From CAZAGT01 sp964484515 (GTDB lineage Bacteria; Desulfobacterota; DSM-4660; Desulfatiglandales; HGW-15), in the NCBI GenBank assembly GCA_964484515.1, contig CAZAGT010000069.1, positions 1 to 17,631 of the forward strand: a DNA stretch of 17,631 nt, in the 5' to 3' direction. The notes under the pieces were generated by a model. That model ran no database searches, was not told the origin of the DNA, and saw only the letters and a list, made by a program, of their open reading frames with translations. A program made the translations under genes and the position numbers. Every line of letters begins with the position of its first letter. Within the stretch, counting starts at the first letter, position 1. Positions 9,101 through 15,241 of the stretch are shown one piece after another.

Positions 9101-9376
9101 CAAAAAGAAAACGATTCCCACGAACAAATCCCCAATCCATGGTGAGCCCGTCATGACGCCGCCAAGCGTAACAAGATAGCTGAAGAGGAAAAACGCCATC
9201 AAAACTCTGAGAAATAAAAATGCCCGTTTGAGTCTACGGTACTCTGTGTCCGAGATTTGATGTAAGGTCTTCTGGATGGCCTTGAACCGGATGATACTCA
9301 AGGCCATTACGGCAGCCCCCAAAACGATCAGGGCCGGGGCGAAAACCGATATCGAACCCACGACCACCTCCATCAT
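6188..9376 (-). CDS. Membrane-anchored hybrid sensor histidine kinase with four PAS domains and a receiver domain
   Basis: The 1062-residue protein starts with three hydrophobic segments (about 11-30, 52-75, 80-101). A coiled coil follows at about 115-185, then four PAS/PAC domains at roughly 186-302, 311-427, 438-556 and 563-682; their linkers carry the typical DVTER/DITER ends. The dimerisation region holds His707 in GGIAHDFNN, the NtrB-like H-box. The ATPase domain shows the N-box with Asn814/Asn818, DTGVGM (858-865), EPFFTTK and GRGTGLGL. The receiver (about 942-1060) has Asp949/Asp950, phospho-acceptor Asp995 and Lys1045, so it looks functional. There is no HPt domain or DNA-binding output, so the partner protein is unknown. 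The start ATG at 9376 has GAGGGA about eight bases upstream; a second ATG follows at once. It is convergent with glgB, 30 bases apart, and repeat copy B ends 27 bases before its start. Confidence 0.94.
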   Translation of the reverse strand: MMEVVVGSISVFAPALIVLGAAVMALSIIRFKAIQKTLHQISDTEYRRLKRAFLFLRVLMAFFLFSYLVTLGGVMTGSPWIGDLFVGIVFFLGAIFVLLSVRVQSNMLSSINENYMAMRAAGRKLGETNEKLKSKMFEHQRQEEGLKDAHGKLEQRVLERTKALQDLNKQLDSELTVRRQAEQALRESEQRYRGLFEDSRDAIYMTSDGRLVDVNQAMLDLFGYTKEEMIGMEVSRVYTDPADRSGVVERLNKGSLKDYDVTFKKKDGTVMDCLLTASARRAEDGTIMGYQGVIRDVTERKLAEKALRKSEERYRSVVEGSIQGIGVFQDGIIQLVNRAAAQILGYNEPKELIGKDIYETLVEPEERLQLKERARILLSGAEISVHPGWRGIRRDGTRIWVQSTASLITWQDRPAMLGFFVDVTERIEAEESLNRERDLAQKYLDIAGVMLVALDSEGRVSMINRRGCEILGCDCEEIIGTSWFDTFLPDKAREPVWGAFRELMAGRVDPVEYFENRILTKTGEKRDIAWHNTVLRNDHGDIVGTLSSGEDITERKRAEMDLRESEEKYRTLVECSSDAILMLDKDRKIVSCNRAFLNLFGYAHDDVAGQSVRIIHPSDSSFRSFGQAAYPVIESHDSFRAEWEFARKDGRIIPAETVTSVITGPKGSVRGYVAIIRDITEKQQIQSQLHEAQKMEAIGTLAGGIAHDFNNLLMTIQGNASLMLLDADPGHRDYNSLKNIQAQVRSGAKLTSQLLGYARKGKYEVKPVDFNALVKDVLDAFGRTRKEVTIQKELAADLPAIDADEGQMEQLLLNLFVNAADAMPTGGHLTIETNHTGHEGMAGKLYEPKPGGYVSLAITDTGVGMDKLTQERIFEPFFTTKEMGRGTGLGLASVYGIAKSHGGYIDVQSEEGRGTTFTVFLPVSKQTLPVRVESPEQVVEGNETVLIVDDEELVLEVGASLLERLGYDVHKAHSGQEAIELYEEKSMDIDLVILDMIMPQLGGGQVYDKLKETNPQVKVLLSSGYAVEGQASDILRRGCDGFIQKPFTIEALSQKVREVLAG

Positions 9377-9403
9377 ATGGTAAGTCCCTCGTCAGTCGTG
9401 ACG

Positions 9404-9770
9404 CTTACCGCAGGAGTTTACCCGCCTCGGGAATGCGGCCAGTTTAATCGACCGGAAACTTCATGAAGTTCGTGCTCGAATGTGACATTTTGAGCTTGTT
9501 CGACGTCTGTCGCCCGGCCATGAGGGTCTCTTTTCAAAAACGAGGAATTGAGTGCGTTGTCTTGGCATAAGGCGCTACCCGAGGCGGCCGGAGGGCCTCT
9601 GCGGAATAGGCCGGATTGACTGCCTTGGCGCATTCTCCGAGTCTGCTCCGGCCGCCTTGCTTGCAAACTTTTTTAGCGTTCGAGCAGGTAACGTTTCGTT
9701 TCTTGAAAAGAGACCCTCATGGCCGGGCGTTAAGGGTACAGAGATCTCATTTCATGGAGTTTCATACGAG
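9404..9770 (-). repeat. Dispersed intergenic repeat, long copy B (367 bp, inverted relative to copy A)
   Basis: Read on the minus strand this matches 3573-3924 at about 85% by eye. It carries the same nested structure and about 19 additional bases near 9418-9436, just inside the CTTACCGCAGGAG end. That end corresponds to CTTGCCGCAGGAG at 15020-15032 in copy C and to the complement of CTCCTGAGGCAAG in copy A. Outer arm motifs GAAACTTCATGAAGT (near 9455) and the complement of TTCATGGAGTTTC (near 9751) are imperfect inverted repeats. The kinase gene starts 27 bases beyond the 9404 end. Confidence 0.85.
9511..9729 (-). repeat. Inner module of repeat copy B, bounded by 30-bp inverted repeats
   Basis: Arms 9511-9540 and 9700-9729 are inverted repeats matching at 29 of 30 positions (CGCCCGGCCATGAGGGTCTC then TTTTCAARAA). 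The module is 219 bp, the same length as the inner module in copy A. The core at 9542-9620 is 77/79 identical to 3722-3800 on the opposite strand. Confidence 0.75.
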
Positions 9771-10049
9771 ACACCAATCCCAACGGCTTTGAGCATAAAC
9801 TGTGCCTAGCCGGAAATCGGGGAAATCATGTTTCAATTCGGACTGTTAAAGCGATCCTGGTGATTTTTCCCGAGGGTTGGAGACCAGGCAAGGCCTTGGT
9901 TTCTCTGAACATGCCAAAGTCTTGACACGCTTGCCTTGAGAGCCGTCCATCTCTGCCCCAAAGGGAGGCTCAGATTCTCGCCCTCTGGGCATAGATCTCG
10001 CGGGGCCGGGATTTCTTCACCGCCGCCTCTCGACTGCCTCGTTACGCCA

Positions 10050-10078
10050 TTGACACCAAGCCGGTGGTTTTCTATACT
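10050..10078 (+). promoter_or_regulatory. Sigma70-type promoter candidate (TTGACA-17-TATACT)
   Basis: The -35 hexamer TTGACA (10050-10055) is a perfect consensus match. After 17 bases comes TATACT (10073-10078), five of six to consensus. A start near 10085 would give a transcript running toward the binding-protein gene, through the N gap. It could be the distal promoter of the transporter operon with a leader of about 250 bases, or drive a small RNA ending before the gap. Confidence 0.6.
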
Positions 10079-10177
10079 CCGGCAAATGCATGGCACTGAC
10101 CAAGCTCACCGCTGGAAGACATCGTCACGCCGTCGGATCAAGAATCTCTAAGAGATCAAATATTTTCTTATCTCGCT

Positions 10178-10187
10178 NNNNNNNNNN
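10178..10187. other. Run of ten N (assembly gap)
   Basis: Ten undetermined bases. The true length is unknown, so the leader of the transporter operon and any RNA element crossing this point cannot be read, and the join itself may be a scaffolding decision. Confidence 0.99.
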
Positions 10188-10233
10188 CACCAAGACCGTT
10201 TAACCCATTCAAATCTATTGACGCCTCATCCAT

Positions 10234-10281
10234 TTGACCGGTGATTACTCGTCGTTATGACAACCTGAGTAATACAATCAC
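10234..10281 (+). promoter_or_regulatory. Candidate promoter with overlapping inverted repeat (operator-like) before the uptake operon
   Basis: TTGACC (10234-10239) and TATGAC (10256-10261) are 16 bases apart, a fair sigma70-like pair. Two dyads span the -10: ATTACTC (10244-10250) with GAGTAAT (10267-10273), and outside them GTGATT (10241-10246) with AATCAC (10276-10281). A repressor site at the promoter of the purine-type operon is an inference. I see no similarity to the E. coli PurR box. Confidence 0.35.
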
Positions 10282-10332
10282 GTCCCACTACCTCCAGGTC
10301 GAACCCTCATCATCCGAAAGGAGGAAGACCCT

Positions 10333-11427
10333 ATGAACAAAAGACGACCCCTGTTACTCTTCATTCTGCTCATCGGAATCTTCTTGGTAGGGGCGCCATC
10401 CGCCTTGGCCAAGACCAAGGTCGCCTTTGCCCTTTTGTGGACCATCGATGACATGGGATGGACAACGGCCCATTACCGAGGGATTGAGTACCTCCAGCAG
10501 GCATTAGGGGACCGAATCGAGGTCTCCTATACGGAAAAGGTCTTGGCGGCCAACGCCGAGCGGGTCCTGCGCGGATATGCCCGGGCGGGCTACGATATTA
10601 TCTTTGCAACGACCTTTGAACACATGGATCCCTGTGCCATAGTGGCCAAGAGTTTCCCCAAGGTCGTCTTTGAACACTGCTCTGGTTACAAGAAGAACGA
10701 CCGGAATATGGGAAATTACTTCTTGCGGATGTACCAGGGCGAGTATTTAGCAGGATATATGGCCGGACTGATGGGCTATAAGAATGTCGGAACCGTGGCG
10801 ACTCAACCGATTCCGGAGCCGGTTCGCGGCATTAATGCCTTCACCATCGGCCTGCGCAAAGGACTGACGGAGGCGGGCATTGCCTACGATCCAGCCAAGC
10901 TTAATACCGTCGTCTGGCTCAAGAGTTGGCGGGATGCCACCAATGAGACCCTTCTCGCTGAAACCCTGGCCAGCCGCGGACACGATCTGATCCGACAGAT
11001 GGCCGATACGCCTGAGTCGGCTCAGGCGGCTTGTCGGAAAGGTGTCCCTGCCATCGGCTACGGGATCGATGTCAGGGTCCAAGCCCCGTGCGCCTTGGTT
11101 TCCACCGAATGGAATTGGGGGATCTATTATCTGGACGCAGTCAAAAGGGTTATGAACGGTACCTGGCGGCCGGCGGAGGTCTGGTGGGGATTCGAGAAAG
11201 ATGGGATCACCCTTTCACCCTTCAATGCCTCCGTCCCGGCGGCGGTGAGACAAAAAGTACTGGTCCAGAAGCAGCTCCTTGCAGAAGGTGTCGACCGGAT
11301 CTTTGCCGGTCCTCTCAGAGATCAATCCGGAACGCTGAAGATTCCCGCGGGTCAACAGGCAACCGATCAGGACCTCCTCACCATGCGGTGGCTTGTGGAG
11401 GGGGTATCCGGAGAGATACCCGACTAG
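10333..11427 (+). CDS. BMP-family ABC transporter substrate-binding protein (probable purine base/nucleoside)
   Basis: This is the periplasmic ligand-binding subunit of the uptake system encoded by the following genes. The 364-residue precursor has a Sec signal (MNKRRPLLLFILLIGIFLVG, then APSALA, cut near residue 26). No cysteine lipobox is present, so it should be soluble in the periplasm rather than a lipoprotein. The mature part shows BMP features: an early VAFALLW strand and DDMGW loop, FEHCSGY at about 113-119, a QMADTPES segment, then KGVPAIGYG, EWNWGIYY and FAGPLRDQSG toward the end. From memory these resemble proteins annotated as purine-binding in alphaproteobacteria. Purine is therefore the most likely ligand, but the family also binds other nucleosides and lipoproteins of unknown ligand. 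AAAGGAGGAA at 10317-10326 is an excellent ribosome site that fixes the ATG. It is the first gene of the operon. Confidence 0.9.
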   Translation: MNKRRPLLLFILLIGIFLVGAPSALAKTKVAFALLWTIDDMGWTTAHYRGIEYLQQALGDRIEVSYTEKVLAANAERVLRGYARAGYDIIFATTFEHMDPCAIVAKSFPKVVFEHCSGYKKNDRNMGNYFLRMYQGEYLAGYMAGLMGYKNVGTVATQPIPEPVRGINAFTIGLRKGLTEAGIAYDPAKLNTVVWLKSWRDATNETLLAETLASRGHDLIRQMADTPESAQAACRKGVPAIGYGIDVRVQAPCALVSTEWNWGIYYLDAVKRVMNGTWRPAEVWWGFEKDGITLSPFNASVPAAVRQKVLVQKQLLAEGVDRIFAGPLRDQSGTLKIPAGQQATDQDLLTMRWLVEGVSGEIPD

Positions 11428-11444
11428 ATCCAGCACCAGCTCAT

Positions 11445-12125
11445 ATGGAAATCCCGCTGAACTCTCTCGAGACAGGAGAAAAGTACGTCCTTGAAATCCC
11501 TGGGCTCGATTTCAAGGCCGAATTGCCCTACGTCTTGCTCCCTAATCAGACCGGGCACACGAAGATAGCGTCTCTCAATCTTGTGGGGATGATCGAATGG
11601 AACCGCATCTTCGGTCTTGCCTTGGCGCGCAAGATACGGGCGGACGTACCCGATCTTGAGGGGGTCGTCTTCCTCACGGCCGTCGAGAAGGCCCTTCAAC
11701 TCACACAAGTCGTTTGCCAAGAATTGTGCGTTCCCCTGATGGCCGTCGCTTACAATCGACGCAAGCCGCATATGGAGATCGAAAGCGGTCGTCAAAGACC
11801 CTTTATCCAAGTAGGAGGCGGCTCTGTTACAAGCGGCGACAAGTACCTTGTGATCTATGAGCGCGACTTCAACTTGCTGAGTTCCGCCAGGAACGGTGTC
11901 GTGATTATTGATGATGTCGTCAGTACCGGTGGAACCATCGCTGCGCTGGCCACTGTCTTGGACGAGATTGCAGAGCGAAACTCCCTCGGCGATGACGCCT
12001 TGAAGATCCTTGGCATCTACTGCGTCGCACGAGAAGGAGAGTTGAAACCTCTTTACAAGGGCCTATCCTATAAGATCCATTGGCTCGGAACTCTTCCGAC
12101 GCCCCGATTCATCCCGCCTCCTTGA
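11445..12125 (+). CDS. Phosphoribosyltransferase, purine (adenine-type) salvage candidate
   Basis: The 226-residue protein has a clear PRPP-binding loop, VVIIDDVVSTGGT (about residues 152-164), the signature of type I phosphoribosyltransferases. Such enzymes join a nucleobase to PRPP to give the nucleotide. The upstream TAVEKALQLTQVVCQEL segment and YNRRKPH loop occupy the places of the usual substrate and PPi-loop regions. It may be an adenine or xanthine/guanine enzyme; base specificity cannot be read from the sequence. The open frame extends far upstream, but that part overlaps the binding-protein gene in another frame. The ATG at 11445 is the only sensible start. It has no strong ribosome site and begins 17 bases after the upstream stop, so translational coupling is likely. 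It ends 10 bases before the ATPase gene, which ties it to the transporter. Confidence 0.85.
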   Translation: MEIPLNSLETGEKYVLEIPGLDFKAELPYVLLPNQTGHTKIASLNLVGMIEWNRIFGLALARKIRADVPDLEGVVFLTAVEKALQLTQVVCQELCVPLMAVAYNRRKPHMEIESGRQRPFIQVGGGSVTSGDKYLVIYERDFNLLSSARNGVVIIDDVVSTGGTIAALATVLDEIAERNSLGDDALKILGIYCVAREGELKPLYKGLSYKIHWLGTLPTPRFIPPP

Positions 12126-12135
12126 GCGACGAAAC

Positions 12136-13659
12136 ATGTCTTCGCCAGCCCCCAACGGCCCTCCTGCTGTCCAGATGAAGGGAATTGTGAAGAGCTTCCC
12201 GGGCGTTGTTGCCAACAACGGCATTGATTTTCAGATCCTACCCGGAGAGATCCACACCCTTTTGGGAGAAAACGGCGCAGGTAAGACAACCCTCATGAAT
12301 ATCCTCTCCGGCCTCTATCAACCGGATGCCGGGGACATCTTTATCCGCGGGCAGGGGGTCGCTTTGCGCTCACCCCGGGATGCCCTAGACCACGGTATCG
12401 GTATGATCCATCAGCACTTCCATTTGGTGGCTAACTTCACGGTGACCGAAAACATCATCCTGGGGCTGCCCGGCCTTTTTCGGCTGGATATGAACGCCTT
12501 GGAGGAGCGGATCGCCGAGCTCTCGCTGGAATACGGACTGGCGATCGATGGCCGGACCAAGGTCTGGGCCCTTTCCGTCGGCGAGCAACAACGGGTCGAG
12601 ATCCTGCGTATGCTCTTCCGCAAAGTGGATGTCCTCATCATGGACGAACCCACGGCCGTGCTCACACCGCGGGAGATCGAACAGCTCTTTGCGACCATGA
12701 AACGGTTTAAGGGAGAGGGAAAGTCGATCGTCTTCATTACGCACAAGCTCGAGGAAGTCCTGGAGATCTCCGATTATATTACCGTCCTCAGAAGGGGAAA
12801 GGTCATGAGTACCGTGCGGCCCGAGAAAGTGAGGGGGAGAGAAGGACTGATCAGCACGGAACTCGCTCGTATGATGGTAGGGAGGGAAGTCATCCTGGAG
12901 GTCGGCAAGCAACCAAAACGGACCGCCGAGATCCTGCTCGACGTACAAAACCTGTCAGTGAAGGGAGATCGCGGTGAGGTCGCAGTCAAGGACGTCTCCT
13001 TTTCGCTCAGGACCGGCGAGATTTTTGCCATCCTTGGGGTCGCAGGAAACGGTCAGCGTGAGCTCGTGGAGGCGCTCGTCGGCCTTCGTCCCGTGACTGC
13101 CGGAAAAATCCTTTTGGAGGGGAATCCTATCCAGGGGCGGCTGGATCGAGTGGCCTACATCCCTGAGGATCGCACCGAACGTGGGAGTATCGCGAATATG
13201 TCCCTCGCTGAGAATGTCGCCCTAACCCGTCGCCGCCAATTCTCCCAAGGTCTGCTTCTCGATTGGAAAAGGGTCAGAGCGGACGCGCAAAGACTCATCA
13301 GCGATTATAACATAGCGGCACCTTCTCTCGATATGAAGGCCGGCCAGCTTTCTGGAGGAAACCTGCAGAAGCTGATTCTGGCTCGTGCGTTCTCCCAGGC
13401 ACCACTCCTTCTGCTTGCCGAGCAGCCGACGCGTGGCTTGGACATCGGCGCTACAGAAGAAATATGGCAAGCACTTCTGGCTTCGCGAGAAAAGGGAGGT
13501 GTGCTCCTCGTCTCAGGTGATCTCAAGGAGGTCCTGTCACTCTCCGACCGGATCCTGGTCCTTTTTCGTGGCACGGTCATGGACATTATTCCCTGCGAAG
13601 ACGAAAGGCTCATCGAGCGCGTCGGTCCACTTATGGCCGGGATGAAGGGGGGAGCATGA
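12136..13659 (+). CDS. ABC transporter ATP-binding protein with two nucleotide-binding domains (BMP/NupO-type)
   Basis: This 507-residue cytoplasmic subunit powers the uptake system. Domain 1 has Walker A GENGAGKT (44-51), Q-loop Gln93, an LSVGEQQ signature (146-152), Walker B VLIMDEP (166-172) and the switch histidine 203. Domain 2 has the degenerate loop GVAGNGQRE (301-309) without the Walker lysine, a full LSGGN signature (405-409) and AEQPTRGLDIG at 428-438. This asymmetry is normal for the sugar/nucleoside double-ATPase family, so it is not damage. The length is as expected. The ATG at 12136 has only a weak ribosome site; a second ATG at codon 14 is possible but would remove the start of the first strand. 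Its stop overlaps the next start by four bases (ATGA at 13656-13659). Confidence 0.93.
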   Translation: MSSPAPNGPPAVQMKGIVKSFPGVVANNGIDFQILPGEIHTLLGENGAGKTTLMNILSGLYQPDAGDIFIRGQGVALRSPRDALDHGIGMIHQHFHLVANFTVTENIILGLPGLFRLDMNALEERIAELSLEYGLAIDGRTKVWALSVGEQQRVEILRMLFRKVDVLIMDEPTAVLTPREIEQLFATMKRFKGEGKSIVFITHKLEEVLEISDYITVLRRGKVMSTVRPEKVRGREGLISTELARMMVGREVILEVGKQPKRTAEILLDVQNLSVKGDRGEVAVKDVSFSLRTGEIFAILGVAGNGQRELVEALVGLRPVTAGKILLEGNPIQGRLDRVAYIPEDRTERGSIANMSLAENVALTRRRQFSQGLLLDWKRVRADAQRLISDYNIAAPSLDMKAGQLSGGNLQKLILARAFSQAPLLLLAEQPTRGLDIGATEEIWQALLASREKGGVLLVSGDLKEVLSLSDRILVLFRGTVMDIIPCEDERLIERVGPLMAGMKGGA

Positions 13660-14738
13660 AAGTTTCGCTCAAGAGACGGCTCCGCCCTTTGCCATGGTCC
13701 CGACACATGCTCATACCTATCGCGATCCTCCTGGCCCTCCTTTTCGCGGCCTGCTTGCTGGTGTGGGTCAACGTGAATCCGGTGCGGGTCTATCTGGAGA
13801 TGTTTAGAGGATCCTTTGGAAGTTTCTATGACTTCTCGGAAGTCCTCGTTCGTGCGACTCCTTTGATCCTGTGCGGCCTCTCCGTCGGACTGGCCGGAAA
13901 GATGTTGCTCTGGAACATCGGCGCCGAGGGGCAACTTGTCATGGGTGGCATTGCCGGTGCCGGCGTCGCCCTTTTTGGCGCCCCCCACCTACCAGGCGCC
14001 CTTCATATCCCGGCAATGGTGCTGGCCGGATTTCTGGGTGGCGCGCTGTGGGGATCGATCCCTGGATTTTTGAAGGCACGACTCGGCGTCAATGAAATTA
14101 TTACCTCCCTCATGCTCAATTACGTGGCCATCCTTTGGCTTGAACATCTCTATTTTGGCCCCTGGCGCGATCCTGCCGGCAGAGGATTTCCTGGAACCGC
14201 CATGTTTCCGGAGGCGGTCTGGTTGCCCCGGTTTGGGGAGACGAGGATCCACTTGGGCCTCCCTATCGGCTTGGCTGCGGCCTTACTGATCTGGTTTATT
14301 CTCGCCCGGACGCGATGGGGATACGAGATCAGGATCGCCGGCGCCAACCTGCGTGCGGCGCAGTATGCTCGTATCGGCATCGCCCGCAAGATCCTATCCG
14401 TCATGGTACTCAGCGGAGGACTGGCCGGCCTGGCGGGCATCTGTGAGACCGCCGGCATCCACTATCGACTTCAACAGGGGCTCGATGCGGGCAACGGTTA
14501 TGTGGGCATCATCGTCGCCTGGTTGGGGGGGCTTCGTCCCGGGGCGATCGTTCTCATCTCCATCCTTTTGGGTGGTCTCATGGTCGGCGGCGACCAGGTT
14601 CAGATCACGATGCATGTCCCCTCTTCGATTAGTCTCGTCCTTCAGGGAATGATCCTGTTCTGTGTCATGGGGGGGCAGGTCTTTCGGGAGTACACCGTGG
14701 TTATCCACTCCCGCGAAAAGCAGGGGAAAAACTCTTAG
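13656..14738 (+). CDS. ABC transporter permease, first subunit (NupP/YufP-type, BPD_transp_2 family)
   Basis: A 360-residue polytopic inner-membrane protein, one half of the translocation channel. After a basic N-terminus the first membrane segment is at about 19-40. WNIGAEGQLVMG (86-97) and GVNEIITSLMLNY (144-156) are hallmark motifs of the nucleoside-type permeases. The cytoplasmic coupling loop GYEIRIAGANLRAAQYARIG lies at about 222-241. Hydrophobic segments continue to about residue 345, followed by a charged tail. The start ATG at 13656 overlaps the ATPase stop in an ATGA, so translation is coupled. In relatives the second permease usually follows immediately; here 503 bases with a hairpin and a repeat intervene. 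Confidence 0.92.
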   Translation: MKVSLKRRLRPLPWSRHMLIPIAILLALLFAACLLVWVNVNPVRVYLEMFRGSFGSFYDFSEVLVRATPLILCGLSVGLAGKMLLWNIGAEGQLVMGGIAGAGVALFGAPHLPGALHIPAMVLAGFLGGALWGSIPGFLKARLGVNEIITSLMLNYVAILWLEHLYFGPWRDPAGRGFPGTAMFPEAVWLPRFGETRIHLGLPIGLAAALLIWFILARTRWGYEIRIAGANLRAAQYARIGIARKILSVMVLSGGLAGLAGICETAGIHYRLQQGLDAGNGYVGIIVAWLGGLRPGAIVLISILLGGLMVGGDQVQITMHVPSSISLVLQGMILFCVMGGQVFREYTVVIHSREKQGKNS

Positions 14739-14748
14739 TACATGGTTT

Positions 14749-14765
14749 CTTCGCAACGTGCGAAG
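14749..14765 (+). terminator. Stem-loop just after the first permease gene
   Basis: CTTCGCA (14749-14755), loop ACG, TGCGAAG (14759-14765): a perfect 7-bp stem only 10 bases after the permease stop, followed by CCCTTTTC. It has the form of a weak intrinsic terminator or a processing stem inside the operon, ahead of the second permease. The T-run is short, so partial read-through is plausible. Confidence 0.4.
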
Positions 14766-15019
14766 CCCTTTTCAGGCCCTCCGAAGGATGGTCTCTATAG
14801 AACGCCAACCGGTGGGGTTCCCAACGGTCCAAGATGCGCCGGGGTTGAACGTCTCCGGCGGACAGGCGCGGATGGCTGTCTTCAACGGAGCCTCTCGGCC
14901 CGGCCTGACCGGAGGGAGCCCTGTGGCTCTTTGGCGCCGCCCCACGGCGCACATGGGAAGTGGTCGCCGGTCGTAAGAGATCATCGGGAAGCCTAAAAAA
15001 CTCAGTGTCAACCCCGCTG
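14766..15019. other. Non-coding-looking spacer inside the operon, rich in hairpins
   Basis: Several overlapping open frames on both strands run through this stretch, but none has a ribosome site or a recognisable family, and they are rich in Arg, Gly and Pro as expected of GC-rich non-coding DNA. A tight stem GCGCCG/CGGCGC (14934-14939 with 14945-14950, loop CCCCA) is present. The segment may itself belong to a larger dispersed element ending in repeat copy C, but no second copy is in the window to test this. Confidence 0.45.
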
Positions 15020-15152
15020 CTTGCCGCAGGAGCGGCCGAGTTGATCAACCGGGAAACTTCATGAAGTCGGTACTCTAATTTGACATTTTGAGGTTCTTCG
15101 ACCTCTGTTTGCCTGGGCATGAAAGATCTCCGTTCATGGATTTTCTTACGAG
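15020..15152 (-). repeat. Dispersed intergenic repeat, short copy C (133 bp, lacks the inner module)
   Basis: In the same orientation as copy B. Its left part (CTTGCCGCAGGAG at 15020, then GGGAAACTTCATGAAGT, TTGACATTTTGAG and TTCTTCGAC) matches the 9404-9512 arm and, in complement, 3833-3924. Its right part (GATCTC, TTCATGGA, CTTACGAG) matches the other outer arm at 9743-9770. The 219-bp inner module is absent. Copy A without its inner module is 133 bp, the same length as this copy. It is therefore either an empty outer element or an internal-deletion derivative. Confidence 0.75.
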
Positions 15153-15241
15153 CCTTAGGCCTGCATGCGGAGGAATCCCACTGAGCTTTTAACGGAAGAC
15201 GGGAGATTCTCGACAGCCCCTAAAGCACCGGTTACGAACCG

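Larger units (their letters stand above)
9771..10332. other. Intergenic region before the transporter operon, with an assembly gap
   Basis: I see no convincing gene here. The open frames (for example on the minus strand at 9833-10096) have no ribosome site and no recognisable protein pattern. Visible items are a modest stem (TGCCC...AGGG at 9954-9965 with CCCT...GGGCA at 9981-9991), a strong promoter-like sequence at 10050-10078, small AT-rich stems around 10144-10174, ten N at 10178-10187, and a second promoter with a dyad at 10234-10281. Confidence 0.6.

Noticed and set aside
11031..11444. N-terminal extension of the phosphoribosyltransferase frame
   Set aside because: It overlaps the binding-protein gene in another frame, has a low-complexity Arg/Gly/Pro composition, and the family fold begins after the ATG at 11445.
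13147..13659. Missing Walker A lysine in the second ATPase domain as a sign of gene decay
   Set aside because: The degenerate second site (GVAGNGQRE) is standard in BMP/sugar-type double ATPases, so it is normal.
14701..15120. 139-residue minus-strand frame and overlapping plus-strand frames between the permeases
   Set aside because: No ribosome site or family pattern; the minus-strand frame runs from repeat copy C into the end of the permease gene. Kept only as a spacer description.
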